Assembly (NCBI GenBank): GCA_032119795.1
Contig: JAUMFO010000013.1
Location: 1 to 64,000 of the forward strand
Direction: 5' to 3'
Origin: JAGIBJ01 sp032119795
GTDB taxonomy: Bacteria > Actinomycetota > Thermoleophilia > Solirubrobacterales > Solirubrobacteraceae
DNA: 64,000 nt
Under the pieces are notes generated by a model. It saw only the letters and a list, made by a program, of their open reading frames with translations, was not told where the DNA came from and ran no database searches. Below, piece by piece: positions 26,186 through 35,179 of the stretch (position 1 is its first letter; the number at the start of each line of letters is the position of its first letter). A program made the position numbers and the translations under genes.

Positions 26186-27250
26186 TCAGCTCAGGGCGAC
26201 CATCTCGTGGAGCGTGCGGCCCGTGCGCGTCTCGGTGACGCCCTCGATGGTCGCCTCCAGCGTGTACGCCGAGTCGAAGCGGAAGTACCCCGGTCGTCCG
26301 ACAAGCGCGTGGATGATCGGCTTCACGAGTCGACTGCGGGTGACGGGCATCTCGTCGAGGAGATCGACGGCGTCGTAGATCCGCTCGACGTCGAAGCGCA
26401 CGTCGACGGCGCCGGGCACCTGCAGCCGCAGCCACGTCGGGTACTCGCGATTGGCCCGCGCGTCGAAGACCATCGGGCCCTCCGTGACCTCAACCTCGCC
26501 GGTGCTCAGCACGATCTCGCCGCCTTTGGCAAGCATCAACGGCCGCGACATGTGGCGGCCCATCCGCTTCTGCGTGAGCACGCTGGCGTAGATCAGGGTG
26601 TAGTCGCCCAGGTAGAGCCGGCCCCAGTGCCAGCGGTCGATGATCCGCGTCATGTTGCCGACGCCCCAGTTGTGGTCGGCGTAGCCGATCCCGGAGCCAT
26701 CGAGCGTCTGGTCGCCGATCTTCACCGTGCCGCTGACGCGCTCCCGCGGGCCGCCGACACACCAGCCGAAGTGGTCGACCTCGCCGTAGAACGTGTCGCC
26801 GCGGCCCGGCATCCAGCTCGGTAGCTCATTCTCGAACGTGAGATCCAGGACGACGTCTTCCTCGGCCAAGTGCACGTGGAAGACGGGCAGTCCGCGCTCG
26901 CCGATCGCCTGGTAGGCGCGGTTGCCACCGATCTGCACGTCGCACTTCGACGTGGCAAACGCCGACTCGGACTTGGGATACGACGCGTTGATCTGGCGCT
27001 TGGCGCCGTCGGGGCCGTAGATGATGATCTCGACCGACGGCTTGCAGTTTGGGCGCTGCTCAGGCCGACGCTTGGTGAAGAACGCGATCACGGTGTGGCC
27101 GCTCTCCAGATGCGCATCGAAGTACCAGTGCTCGAAGGCCTTCTTGTTCGTCGACGCGTGCAGGGCGTTGTCTGCCGCGGTGACGCTCGTCAGCTCGGCG
27201 TCCTTCTGGCCTGGGCCGTTCCAGCCCTCGACGATGGTGGGACTACTCAT
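26186..27250 (-). CDS. CrtC/AttH-like lipocalin-family protein
   Basis: 354 aa, no signal peptide. Two consecutive lipocalin-like halves are suggested: FEHWYFDAHLESGHTVIAFF in the first and SGIGYADHNWGVGNMTRIIDRWHWGRLY in the second; the GYxDHNWG motif marks the AttH/carotenoid 1,2-hydratase (CrtC)-like family. Family members bind or hydrate hydrophobic isoprenoids; the role here is unknown. The gene lies 36 bases behind a DUF2236 oxygenase and before a TetR regulator, which fits processing of a hydrophobic substrate. Confidence 0.78.
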   Translation of the reverse strand: MSSPTIVEGWNGPGQKDAELTSVTAADNALHASTNKKAFEHWYFDAHLESGHTVIAFFTKRRPEQRPNCKPSVEIIIYGPDGAKRQINASYPKSESAFATSKCDVQIGGNRAYQAIGERGLPVFHVHLAEEDVVLDLTFENELPSWMPGRGDTFYGEVDHFGWCVGGPRERVSGTVKIGDQTLDGSGIGYADHNWGVGNMTRIIDRWHWGRLYLGDYTLIYASVLTQKRMGRHMSRPLMLAKGGEIVLSTGEVEVTEGPMVFDARANREYPTWLRLQVPGAVDVRFDVERIYDAVDLLDEMPVTRSRLVKPIIHALVGRPGYFRFDSAYTLEATIEGVTETRTGRTLHEMVALS

Positions 27251-27286
27251 GGTGGTGCGCTCCGGTTGGTGCGGGAAGGAAAGGGA

Positions 27287-28573
27287 TCAACGGTTCAGCG
27301 CCGAGCTCGCGTCAAACGCCGCCTGCCGGCCGGCCATCTGCGTGTCGAGCCAGGCCTCGCGCCGGCGGCAGGAGCGGCGCTCTTGGAACGCCGCGAATCC
27401 GGGGATCACGCGGCGCGCGACCTCTCCGGCGAGCACCATCGGCACGCGCGCAACGACGAGCAGCGCCCATGGGAACGCCGGTGGCATGTCATGGGCGCGG
27501 CGCGTGCCGGGCGCCATCAGCACGGCGACGTAGCCACACATCAGGCGGTAGGCGTATTGATCTTTGAGCCCGGCCAGGCCGGGCTTCTTGGTCCGAGGCT
27601 TGAAGGCGCGCGGGAACGACTCGATGAGGTCGGCGCCGTCTTGGCCCGCGGTGTAGCTGCGACCGACCGCCGTCGCAATGATCAGCTGCAGGCCCTCGCG
27701 GACGGTCTCCGGGTAGGGCGTCTTCGTCCGCACGCCAAGCAGGTGGCCCATGTAGCGCTGGTAGTGCAACAGCGCGCGCATCTCACGGGGTGACGTGAGA
27801 TGCCCCATGGGCCACATCGCGACGGCGGGCCCAACACTGCCGCCCATCAGCGTGAGCATCATGTAGGCCTGGCTGATCGGTAGGCCCCAGCGCCCTGCGT
27901 CCCACTCGGCGTGTTCGCTGACGCGCCGGCGCACCGACACATGCATCACGCGCACGCGCAGCGCCGTCGCGCGGCCGGCTGAGCCGGGCGTCAGCAGTCC
28001 GCCAGGCTGGGAGACGTCGATCCAGAAGCGAGTCGTCTCCAAGAAGCGGCGCAGGGCGTTGTCTCCCGCGTAGCCCCCGGCGAGCGCCAGCGGCACAGCC
28101 ACCGCACTCTCGGTGTACATCTCCAGGGTGCCGGCACCCGCGACGGAGAACAGCGTGGTCCCCCACCGCCGCCAGATCCGCGCGCCCTCCTCGACGAGTG
28201 CCTCGTCGACCCAATCGGGCACGGTCTCGAACTCAGCGAACAGCGCTCGCATCGAGTCCGGCGCCTCGGGCACCGCGTCGATGCCGCCCTCGATGGCGCG
28301 GTCGAGCAGCTTGCGGCCGGCGCCGTAGCCCTTGGGGCCGAAGAACACCTCGTCAACGAACCGCTCGGCGACCGGATCACCGCCGTACATGTCTTCGCAG
28401 AGCGCCTGGGCGACATGGTCTGGCGGGAGCGGATCGAAGCGCAACACCAGTCGCGCGAGCTTGCGCGCACGCCGCACCGACGGCCGCTGAAGCGCGCTCC
28501 AGTACGCGAAGTCCGAGGGGCCGCTCAGGGCCCGGAGTTCGCGCTCGTTGCCGACGGCTGACGTAGCAGGCAT
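27287..28573 (-). CDS. DUF2236 oxygenase (MpaB / latex-clearing-protein-like)
   Basis: 428 aa from ATG 28573. It matches the DUF2236 helical fold: WIDVSQPGGLLTPGS (about 184-198), then ATALRVRVMHVSVRRR (about 203-217) with the Arg and His211 positions that surround the b-type heme in rubber oxygenase Lcp. No Tat or Sec signal, unlike secreted Lcp. Family members cleave isoprenoid double bonds or act in other oxidative steps. It is first in the minus-strand operon, divergent from a multicopper oxidase, and its start lies next to a 20-bp operator-like site. Confidence 0.85.
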   Translation of the reverse strand: MPATSAVGNERELRALSGPSDFAYWSALQRPSVRRARKLARLVLRFDPLPPDHVAQALCEDMYGGDPVAERFVDEVFFGPKGYGAGRKLLDRAIEGGIDAVPEAPDSMRALFAEFETVPDWVDEALVEEGARIWRRWGTTLFSVAGAGTLEMYTESAVAVPLALAGGYAGDNALRRFLETTRFWIDVSQPGGLLTPGSAGRATALRVRVMHVSVRRRVSEHAEWDAGRWGLPISQAYMMLTLMGGSVGPAVAMWPMGHLTSPREMRALLHYQRYMGHLLGVRTKTPYPETVREGLQLIIATAVGRSYTAGQDGADLIESFPRAFKPRTKKPGLAGLKDQYAYRLMCGYVAVLMAPGTRRAHDMPPAFPWALLVVARVPMVLAGEVARRVIPGFAAFQERRSCRRREAWLDTQMAGRQAAFDASSALNR

Positions 28574-28581
28574 AAGCGCAA

Positions 28582-28601
28582 CATAACATATCTTATGGAA
28601 G
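28582..28601. promoter_or_regulatory. Operator-like site 1 (CATAA-N6-TTATGGAAG)
   Basis: cataacatatcttatggaag: palindromic arms cataa and ttatg with a six-base spacer, plus ggaag. It lies 9 bases upstream of the DUF2236 start. It matches site 2 (28665-28684, opposite orientation) at 16 of 20 positions. Confidence 0.6.
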
Positions 28602-28664
28602 CTAAACGCCTGAGTTTCCAGGCCTTGCGATTCGGAATGAACCGCATTGCGTGACCTTGCGCAC

Positions 28665-28684
28665 CTTCCATAACTTAGGCTATG
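28665..28684. promoter_or_regulatory. Operator-like site 2 at the multicopper oxidase start
   Basis: cttccataacttaggctatg, the inverted counterpart of site 1; its 9-base end cttccataa is the exact complement of ttatggaag in site 1. It overlaps the proposed ATG of the oxidase, so either the site represses by blocking initiation or the true start is the GTG at 28694. Confidence 0.6.
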
Positions 28685-30763
28685 GTGGCGCCCGTGCGTC
28701 CCCCGACCGACCCTCTCTCGACCGCTGCGCTGAGCGCATCCGATGCCCACGCCGCGCGGCTCTCCCGCCGCGCCCTCCTCGGCCTGGGCGCCACCGCGGC
28801 CGTGTCGATGTACGTCGGATCCACCCCACGCGTCGCCCGGGCCACGCCCGCCAGCCCAACCGTGTTCGGCTCCCCGGCGCTACGCCCGTTCGTCGACGAC
28901 CTCCCCCGCCTTCCGGTGTTCCCTGCCGGTGGTGATCTGGTGGCGGCCGAGGGTCGCCACCGCTTTCACCGAGACCTCGCCGTCGACCGCACCTGGGGCT
29001 ACGGCGGCCAGGACTACCTCGGGCCCGTGCTCGAGGCCCACGCCAACCAGCCCGTCGACGTGCGGGTCGTCAACCGACTCGGCCCCCACCCGCTCGTCGC
29101 GCACATGGACATGACGCTGGAGGGCACGACGATCGACGACGTCGCCCGGCCGCGGATCGTGACCCACCTGCACGGCGGCATCACCGAGCCCGGCTCCGAC
29201 GGCCACCCACTGCAGTCGATTCGGCCGATGGGCGCGCGCTCCCACCACTACGGCGGTCGCCAGGAGGCGGCGGGCCTTTGGTACCACGACCATGCGATGG
29301 GCATCACGCGCCTCAACGTCTACGCCGGGCTTGCCGGGCACTACCTGCTGCGCGACGAATTCGACACCGGCACCGCCGACAATCCGCTCGGCCTCCCGGC
29401 GGGCGAGTTCGAGCTCCCGCTCGTGATCCAGGACAAGATCTTCGATCGCAGCGGCCACCTGGGCTTCCGCCTGGCGCGCTACGTCAGCGAAGGCAGCTGG
29501 GAGGGCGGCCAGGCCGGCGACGTCCCGGTCGTCAACGGCAAAGCGTGGCCCCGAGCGGAGGTCGCCCGAGGCCTTTACCGCTTGCGCTTCCTCAACGGCT
29601 CGAACCTTCGCACCTACAAACTGGCGTTCTCCAATCGGATGCGGTTCTGGGTGATCGGCAATGACGGCGGCCTGCTCGACCGCCCCATCGAGACCGACCA
29701 CTTTCTGATCTCCGCCGCCGAGCGCCTCGACGTGCTCGTCGACTTCTCGCAGCTCGCACCCGGCGAGTCGGTGGAGCTCGTGAACTCCGAGCGTCTGGCG
29801 CCGCAGTTCCTGATCACGGGTGCAGACGTCCGGATCCGGCAGGTCATGCGATTCACGGCCACGTCGTCGCGCGGCTTCCGTGGCGACGTCCCGGCAACGC
29901 TGCGCGGCGGCCAGCGCCAGCCGCGATTGCTCGAGCGATTCGACAAGCCGGTGCAGACGCGCACCATGACCGTGCTGCAGCTCTTCGACTTCTCGCGGTT
30001 CCCGCCGGCGATGATGTCGCTCAACAATCTGCCGTTCGCCAGCCGAGACGTCGACCGCCCACGGCCCGGCACCGTCGAGCTTTGGAACGTCGTGAACATG
30101 ACGACCGACGAGCACCCGATCCACGTGCACCTCGCCACGATGCGAGTCCTCCAGCGCCAGCGATTCGACGCGATCACGGCGGGCTCGATGCACCGCCTGC
30201 CGGCCTACGGCGTGCGCTACGTGGCACCGTTTGAGCGGTACCGGTTCGGGCGGCCGTCGGGGGCGCGTCCGTGGGAGACCGGCAACAAGGACACGATCAG
30301 CGCACCCCAGGGCCACATCACCCGGATGCTCGTGCGTTGGCCGAGCCTCGAGGAACTCGACTTCGACCCCGACGCGCTCTTCACCGTCCCCTCGACCCTC
30401 GACGAGGGCGCGCCGGGGATGTCGCTGGCGGCCGAGTCGATGCCGATGTCTATGCACGCCGTGAACACCGGCCCGGACGACCACGGCGCAGCGCCCGCCG
30501 CGAAGCTGGCGACGCCGGCCAAGCCGACCGATCACGCGATGCCCGAGATGGACCACCACGCGCACGGAGCGCCCGCGCCGACCACGACCTCCCAGCCTGC
30601 CACCCGAGCCAAGACGACCGACCCGAATGCCGTCGCGGTGTGCCGACTCTCGCCGGAGATTCAGCCCTCGCCACATGAGGCGCGGGGCTATGTGTGGCAC
30701 TGCCACATCTTGGATCACGAGGACCACGACATGATGCAGTCGATCCGGCTGATCGAGCCGTAG
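28682..30763 (+). CDS. Tat-exported multicopper oxidase with Met/His-rich insertion
   Basis: 693 aa. A twin-arginine-type leader (LSRRALLGLGATAAVSM, about 28-44) precedes three cupredoxin domains. Copper ligands: THLHGG (His162, His164), WYHDHAMG (His202, His204), HPIHVHL (478, 481, 483) and WHCHILDHEDHDM (His673, Cys674, His675, His679, axial Met684). About residues 578-640 form an insertion rich in Met and His (MPMSMH, DHAMPEMDHHAHG), recalling the CueO Met-rich segment. The enzyme probably oxidises phenolic or tetrapyrrole substrates or Cu(I) outside the membrane. GTG 28694 is an alternative start. Confidence 0.93.
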   Translation: MVAPVRPPTDPLSTAALSASDAHAARLSRRALLGLGATAAVSMYVGSTPRVARATPASPTVFGSPALRPFVDDLPRLPVFPAGGDLVAAEGRHRFHRDLAVDRTWGYGGQDYLGPVLEAHANQPVDVRVVNRLGPHPLVAHMDMTLEGTTIDDVARPRIVTHLHGGITEPGSDGHPLQSIRPMGARSHHYGGRQEAAGLWYHDHAMGITRLNVYAGLAGHYLLRDEFDTGTADNPLGLPAGEFELPLVIQDKIFDRSGHLGFRLARYVSEGSWEGGQAGDVPVVNGKAWPRAEVARGLYRLRFLNGSNLRTYKLAFSNRMRFWVIGNDGGLLDRPIETDHFLISAAERLDVLVDFSQLAPGESVELVNSERLAPQFLITGADVRIRQVMRFTATSSRGFRGDVPATLRGGQRQPRLLERFDKPVQTRTMTVLQLFDFSRFPPAMMSLNNLPFASRDVDRPRPGTVELWNVVNMTTDEHPIHVHLATMRVLQRQRFDAITAGSMHRLPAYGVRYVAPFERYRFGRPSGARPWETGNKDTISAPQGHITRMLVRWPSLEELDFDPDALFTVPSTLDEGAPGMSLAAESMPMSMHAVNTGPDDHGAAPAAKLATPAKPTDHAMPEMDHHAHGAPAPTTTSQPATRAKTTDPNAVAVCRLSPEIQPSPHEARGYVWHCHILDHEDHDMMQSIRLIEP

Positions 30764-30902
30764 TCGCGGCCTCGGTCCACCCTTTGCGGCCGCCTGCGGC
30801 CGCCTCGATCTTCCTCAGCGTGGGAGCCGGCAGGAAACCGGCACCTGGGACAGCGCTGGGGAGCTGGCGGCCGGCTGGTGACACCGCCGCCGCCCCAGAG
30901 CC

Positions 30903-30928
30903 GCACGGCCGCCTTCGGGCGGCCGTGC
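30903..30928 (+). terminator. UUCG hairpin downstream of the multicopper oxidase
   Basis: A perfect 11-bp stem (gcacggccgcc 30903-30913, ggcggccgtgc 30918-30928) with loop ttcg, 140 bases past the stop. No T run follows, so its terminator role is probable rather than certain. Confidence 0.5.
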
Positions 30929-31036
30929 ACGGTTCATGGCCGCTGCGCCCGCCACCGCGACCAACCCTGCCCGCGGGACGAATCGCGCAAATTGGAGGGA
31001 GATTCACCGCGAAGCCATCAGTTCCTTGGAGCGCGA

Positions 31037-31052
31037 CATAAGTCATGTTATT
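31037..31052. promoter_or_regulatory. Operator-like site 3 upstream of the secreted repeat protein
   Basis: cataagtcatgttatt: cataa, six bases, ttatt, the same layout as sites 1 and 2 (CATAA-N6-TTATG) with one mismatch in the arms. It overlaps the likely promoter 57 to 72 bases upstream of the start at 31109. Confidence 0.4.
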
Positions 31053-31108
31053 GTGCCGCCAGTCACACAAAGTGCCGCGGTTGCGTGGCCTTCCCGGTGC
31101 CCTCTTTC

Positions 31109-34100
31109 ATGTCTCACTGCCTCGCGCCTTTGCGACTCCTCTCTCCGCGTCTCAACGCCGCGCCGGCCATGCTTGCGGCGCTGGTGGTCCTGGCGGCCGG
31201 AGTCGCTGCTGCACCTGCGCAAGCCGACGCCCCGATCCTCAAGCTCCTCGGCGCCCCGATCGCCAAAGACACCCCCTGCTTCCCCGGCCTGGATCCGTCG
31301 CACTTCACGCCAAGCGCCGGCAAGTACACCGACTTCTGCGCCGCCTACTACGTGCGCGGCGGCGCCCCGGAGGCCGACGATCCCAAGAAGGTCGTCTTCG
31401 ACACGCCCCAGGGGTTCCTCGCGACCTCCGACGTCTCACCGCAGTGCACGCTCGAGCAGTACGCGCAGGCCACGCAGGTCGCCGCGACGTGCGCCGCGAG
31501 CACGCAGATCGGTGATGGGCAGGCCCAGATCCGCGTCTCCATCGGCGGGGTGCCGATCGCCCAGGCCGCTCCCGTGCGCGTCTACAACCTCGTCCACACC
31601 GACGACGAACTCGGCAAGGTCGGCCTGGAGATGGCCCCCGAGATCGCCGGCATCAAGCTGCCCGTCACCAAGCTGGTCGCGCGGATCACGCTGCGCCCCG
31701 CGCCAGACGCCGGCCTGCGCACCGTCCTGGACGGCCTCCCGCGCGAGGCCGACATGGGCTCGCTCGGCACATTCCCGATCGCCACCGACGGCTTCGCGAT
31801 GCGGTTCTTCGGCACCAAGGTCGACCACCCGAACCTTGCGCGCGACTTCGGCTTCCTAGGCAGCGACTGCAGCAAGCCGCAGGTCACGCGGGCGACGAGC
31901 ACGTCGTGGGCCGGCGACGTGAGCACCGCCAGCTACGAGTACGACCTCCAGGACTGCGACGAGCTTGGCTTCGGGCTCGACGGCGACGTCACCACCACCG
32001 AGCGCCGTCCAGACGTGACGACCGAGACGACGGTGTCGCTGCGGCCACAGGGCGGGACGAGCGGCCGGTTCAACTCCAACATCAAGAAGTCGTTCGTCAC
32101 GCTGCCGCCCGGTATGGCGCTCTCCGGCCAGATCGCGAGCGGGCCAGACGGCTTTCCGCTCTGCACGCCAGCGCAGTACCGCTACACCAGCGAGCTCCCG
32201 TCGACCTGCCCGGCGACATCGCAGGTCGGCTCGGTCGTGTTCACGTCGCCGCTGATCAAGAAGGAGTTCGTCGGCAAGGTGTTCCTCGGCTCCCAGCCGA
32301 CGCAGGGCGCGCTGCCGGAGGTCTATATCGAGGCCGGCACCGGCGTGCTCTCCGACTCACCACGCGTGAAGGTCCTCGGCCGCATGACCTTCGACGACCA
32401 AGGGCGCATCCTCACCACCCTCGACGAGCTACCGCAGATGACGTTCTCGGAGTTCCGGCTTACGTTCCGCGGTGGAGATCACGGGATTCTCACGATGCCA
32501 CGCAGCTGCGGCACGTTCGAAGGCGTCGCCCGCACGGAGCCGAGCGCCGGCGGGGCTGCGGCGACGGCGCCGCTTCCGCTCAGCGTGAGCGTGGACTGCA
32601 TCGACGCCAACGCGTTCGAGCCTTCGGTCTCGGTGACGTCCTCAAACCTCCAAGCCGGAGCTTCCGGCACGACCCTGATCACGATCAGCCGGCCCGATCG
32701 CCAGGCGCGCATCGCCCACGTCGACGCCGACCTGCCGCCCGGCGTCCTCGCCGACCTCAACGGCGTTGACATCTGCAGCTCGGCGCAGCTCGACGCCAAG
32801 GCGTGCCCACCGAACAGCCGCATCGGTGGCGTCAGCGCCGCCGCAGGCCTGGGCCCGAAGCCGATCGTCACCGGCGGCGACGTCTACCTGATGGATCCGC
32901 CCGCTGGTGGAGCCGCTGGCGTCGGGATCATCGTGCCCGTCCAGTTCGGCGACGTCGATCTGGGCAAGCTCGCGCTGACGGCCCGCATCGATCTGCGCCA
33001 GAGCGACTTCGGCCTGCGCTTCAGCGCCGACGTGCCGCAGTTCTACCGCGGCTTCCCGCTCAATCTGCAGCGGTTCGTCGTGTCGCTCGACCGCGGCGGC
33101 TTTGGCCGCAACGCCACGAGCTGCTCGCCGCTGACGTCGACGTCGACGCTGACCTCAGATCTTGGGCGCGTCGCCACGGCGCCGGCCTCGGTGCAGTTCA
33201 CCGGCTGCGAGAACCTGCCGTTTGCCCCGCAGCTCCAAACGACCGTCACGGGCAGCACCGCCGCCAACGCCCGCCCCGGCATCAACGTGCGCCTCTCCCA
33301 ACCGGCCGGAGCTAGCGCGATCAAGCGCGCGAAGGTCACGCTGCCGCTCGGCCTCAGCGCCGATGCCAAAGTCGCCTCGCGCACCTGCAAGCGGGAGACG
33401 TTCGACGCGCAGGCGTGCCCGGATTCCGCGATCGTCGGCACGGCGACTGCGCGCGTCTCGATCACGCCTGATCCACTGACGGGCCCCGTCTACCTCGTCT
33501 CCGTGCCCGGGAAGGTCCTCCCCGGCCTCGGCATGCAGTTCACCGGCCGGTTCGCGTCGCGGATCGTCGGCACGATCACCGTCTCCGCCACCGGCCAGCT
33601 CGTCACGGAGTTCCCGTCGGTTCCCGACGTGCCGCTCACCTCGCTCGACCTTGGCTTCGCTGCCGGCGCCGGCAGCGCGCTGATCGCCACCGCCAAACTC
33701 TGCGCGGCCCCGGCCGTCTTCAACGCGGAGTTCGAGAGCCAAAGCGGCAAGACGCAGGCGACCACCTCGACGTACGACTGCTCCAAGCCGGCGAAGGCGC
33801 CCACCGCGCTGCTTTCTGGCCGACTTGGGACGTCACTGCGGCTGAGGCTCACCGCTCCCGCTGGCGCCAAGATCCGTTCGGCCGCGATCAAGCTGCCGTC
33901 GGGCGTCACCGTCAAGCGCGCCGGGTTGGCCAAGGGTGGGCTCGTGAAGGGCATCACCGGCAAGTACACGCTCCGGCGCACCGGGGCGCGCTCACTCAGC
34001 GTGGCCACGGAGGGCAAAGCGCCGACGTCGCTCACGATCGCCGTGCCGAAGCACCAGCTCTCGCTCACGGCTGCCGCCCGCAAGCGCAAGACCCTCGCGA

Positions 34101-34165
34101 TCACCGCGACGATCACGACCACCGCCGGCACCAAACACGCCGTCTCCGCCGGCGTGAGGCCCTAG
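31109..34165 (+). CDS. Large secreted repeat protein (four ~200-aa modules)
   Basis: 1018 aa from ATG 31109, chosen because a Sec-type signal follows: basic start, hydrophobic AMLAALVVLAAGVAAAPAQA and a likely cut near residue 38. Four modules share a CxxxSxxIG-type signature: TCAASTQIGDG (about 127), TCPATSQVGSV (366), ACPPNSRIGGV (566) and ACPDSAIVGTA (770), each preceded by LPPGV/LPxG-like turns and followed by GxVYL strands. The C-terminal 120 residues are Lys-rich beta sequence. No sortase motif or membrane anchor was seen. Similar proteins are typical of Solirubrobacterales surfaces; function unknown. Confidence 0.88.
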   Translation: MSHCLAPLRLLSPRLNAAPAMLAALVVLAAGVAAAPAQADAPILKLLGAPIAKDTPCFPGLDPSHFTPSAGKYTDFCAAYYVRGGAPEADDPKKVVFDTPQGFLATSDVSPQCTLEQYAQATQVAATCAASTQIGDGQAQIRVSIGGVPIAQAAPVRVYNLVHTDDELGKVGLEMAPEIAGIKLPVTKLVARITLRPAPDAGLRTVLDGLPREADMGSLGTFPIATDGFAMRFFGTKVDHPNLARDFGFLGSDCSKPQVTRATSTSWAGDVSTASYEYDLQDCDELGFGLDGDVTTTERRPDVTTETTVSLRPQGGTSGRFNSNIKKSFVTLPPGMALSGQIASGPDGFPLCTPAQYRYTSELPSTCPATSQVGSVVFTSPLIKKEFVGKVFLGSQPTQGALPEVYIEAGTGVLSDSPRVKVLGRMTFDDQGRILTTLDELPQMTFSEFRLTFRGGDHGILTMPRSCGTFEGVARTEPSAGGAAATAPLPLSVSVDCIDANAFEPSVSVTSSNLQAGASGTTLITISRPDRQARIAHVDADLPPGVLADLNGVDICSSAQLDAKACPPNSRIGGVSAAAGLGPKPIVTGGDVYLMDPPAGGAAGVGIIVPVQFGDVDLGKLALTARIDLRQSDFGLRFSADVPQFYRGFPLNLQRFVVSLDRGGFGRNATSCSPLTSTSTLTSDLGRVATAPASVQFTGCENLPFAPQLQTTVTGSTAANARPGINVRLSQPAGASAIKRAKVTLPLGLSADAKVASRTCKRETFDAQACPDSAIVGTATARVSITPDPLTGPVYLVSVPGKVLPGLGMQFTGRFASRIVGTITVSATGQLVTEFPSVPDVPLTSLDLGFAAGAGSALIATAKLCAAPAVFNAEFESQSGKTQATTSTYDCSKPAKAPTALLSGRLGTSLRLRLTAPAGAKIRSAAIKLPSGVTVKRAGLAKGGLVKGITGKYTLRRTGARSLSVATEGKAPTSLTIAVPKHQLSLTAAARKRKTLAITATITTTAGTKHAVSAGVRP

Positions 34166-34234
34166 ACGCCACGTTCGCCGCGCCCGCCGCAGGCGGGACG
34201 CGACCGCGCGCCGCGACCTGCGACCGTAGCCCGG

Positions 34235-35179
34235 GTGACCGCGCGTGATCGCCTGCTCGCCCTCGTCGTCCCGGTCCTCTGGGGCCTGAACTTCGTCGTG
34301 ATCGACGAGGGCCTGGGAGATATCCCGCCGCTGCTCTTCCTCACGCTGCGGTTCGTGATCGTGGCCTTCCCGCTGATCCTGTTCGTCCCTCGACCAGACG
34401 TGCCGTGGCGGGTGCTCGCGGGGATCGGTCTCTTCATGAGCTTCGGGCAGTTCAGCCTGCTCTACATTGCGCTCGACCTCGGGATGCCCGCGGGCCTGGC
34501 TTCCCTCGTGCTCCAGGTGCAGGTGATGGTCACGATCCTGCTGGCCTGGGTATTCCTCGGGGAGCACGCGACGCGGCGCCAGCTCATCGGCGTCGGCGTC
34601 GGCGCCGCTGGCCTGTTGCTCGTCGCCGTCGCCCACGGGGCGCGTGCGCCCATCCTGCCGCTGCTGGTGACGATCGGCGCCGCGACGTCGTGGGCCGTCG
34701 GCAACACCATCACCCGCCACGCGAAGGTGAAGTCGGGGCTGTCGGTCGTGGTGTGGTCGGCGCTCTTCGTGCCCCTCCCCTGCCTGGCGCTCTCCCTGGT
34801 GTTCGACGGCCCGACCGCGATGTGGGACGGACTCAGTGGCATGGGCGCCACGGCCGTCGCGAGCACCCTCTACACCGCGATCGGCGCCTCGCTCATCGGC
34901 TACTCGCTCTTCAATGGGCTGCTGTCGAAGTACCCGGCGGCGACGGTCGTGCCGTTCATCCTGCTGGTCCCGCCGGTCGGCATCGCGTCGGCCTGGCTGC
35001 TGCAGGGCGAGGTGCCAACGCGGCTTGAGAGCCTCGGCGCGCTGGTGATGATGGCCGGCGTGGCGACGGCGACCTTCAGCGCGCGCTCAGCTCAACCGCC
35101 GCCGACCCCGCAAGCGGCTCAGCCTCCGGAGGTCGGCACGACGAGCAGCGGCGCCACGGAGGCCCGCAGCAGCGCGTAG
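34235..35179 (+). CDS. EamA-family (DMT superfamily) transporter
   Basis: 314 aa, GTG start. Ten predicted membrane helices in two EamA halves: LLALVVPVLWGLNFVVIDEGL at the start, VQVMVTILLAWVFLGEHATRRQLIGVGVGAAGLLLV closing the first half, and FILLVPPVGIASAWLLQGEVPTRLESLGALVMMAGV in the second. Such carriers export amino acids or other metabolites. The last 29 residues are a Pro/Ala tail whose codons overlap the 3' end of the convergent universal stress gene by 61 bases. Confidence 0.92.
   Translation: MTARDRLLALVVPVLWGLNFVVIDEGLGDIPPLLFLTLRFVIVAFPLILFVPRPDVPWRVLAGIGLFMSFGQFSLLYIALDLGMPAGLASLVLQVQVMVTILLAWVFLGEHATRRQLIGVGVGAAGLLLVAVAHGARAPILPLLVTIGAATSWAVGNTITRHAKVKSGLSVVVWSALFVPLPCLALSLVFDGPTAMWDGLSGMGATAVASTLYTAIGASLIGYSLFNGLLSKYPAATVVPFILLVPPVGIASAWLLQGEVPTRLESLGALVMMAGVATATFSARSAQPPPTPQAAQPPEVGTTSSGATEARSSA

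Larger units (their letters stand above)
30764..31108. other. Intergenic region between multicopper oxidase and secreted repeat protein
   Basis: 345 bases without a credible gene. It holds a perfect UUCG hairpin (30903-30928), a GC-rich stretch with gagccggcaggaaaccggc near 30825, and an AT-richer segment (31020-31060) with possible promoter elements TTGGAG and TTATTG and an operator-like palindrome. The frame upstream of 31109 is open but lacks signal-peptide character. Confidence 0.6.

Noticed and set aside
28880..30727. 615-codon minus-strand open frame opposite the multicopper oxidase
   Set aside because: No domains; the oxidase on the plus strand has every copper ligand.
30800..30900. 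Possible cobalamin- or c-di-AMP-type riboswitch (gagccggcaggaaaccggcacctggg)
   Set aside because: Some words resemble riboswitch segments, but the conserved core boxes are not present in order, and the downstream gene is a secreted repeat protein starting over 200 bases later. An Rfam covariance search would settle it.
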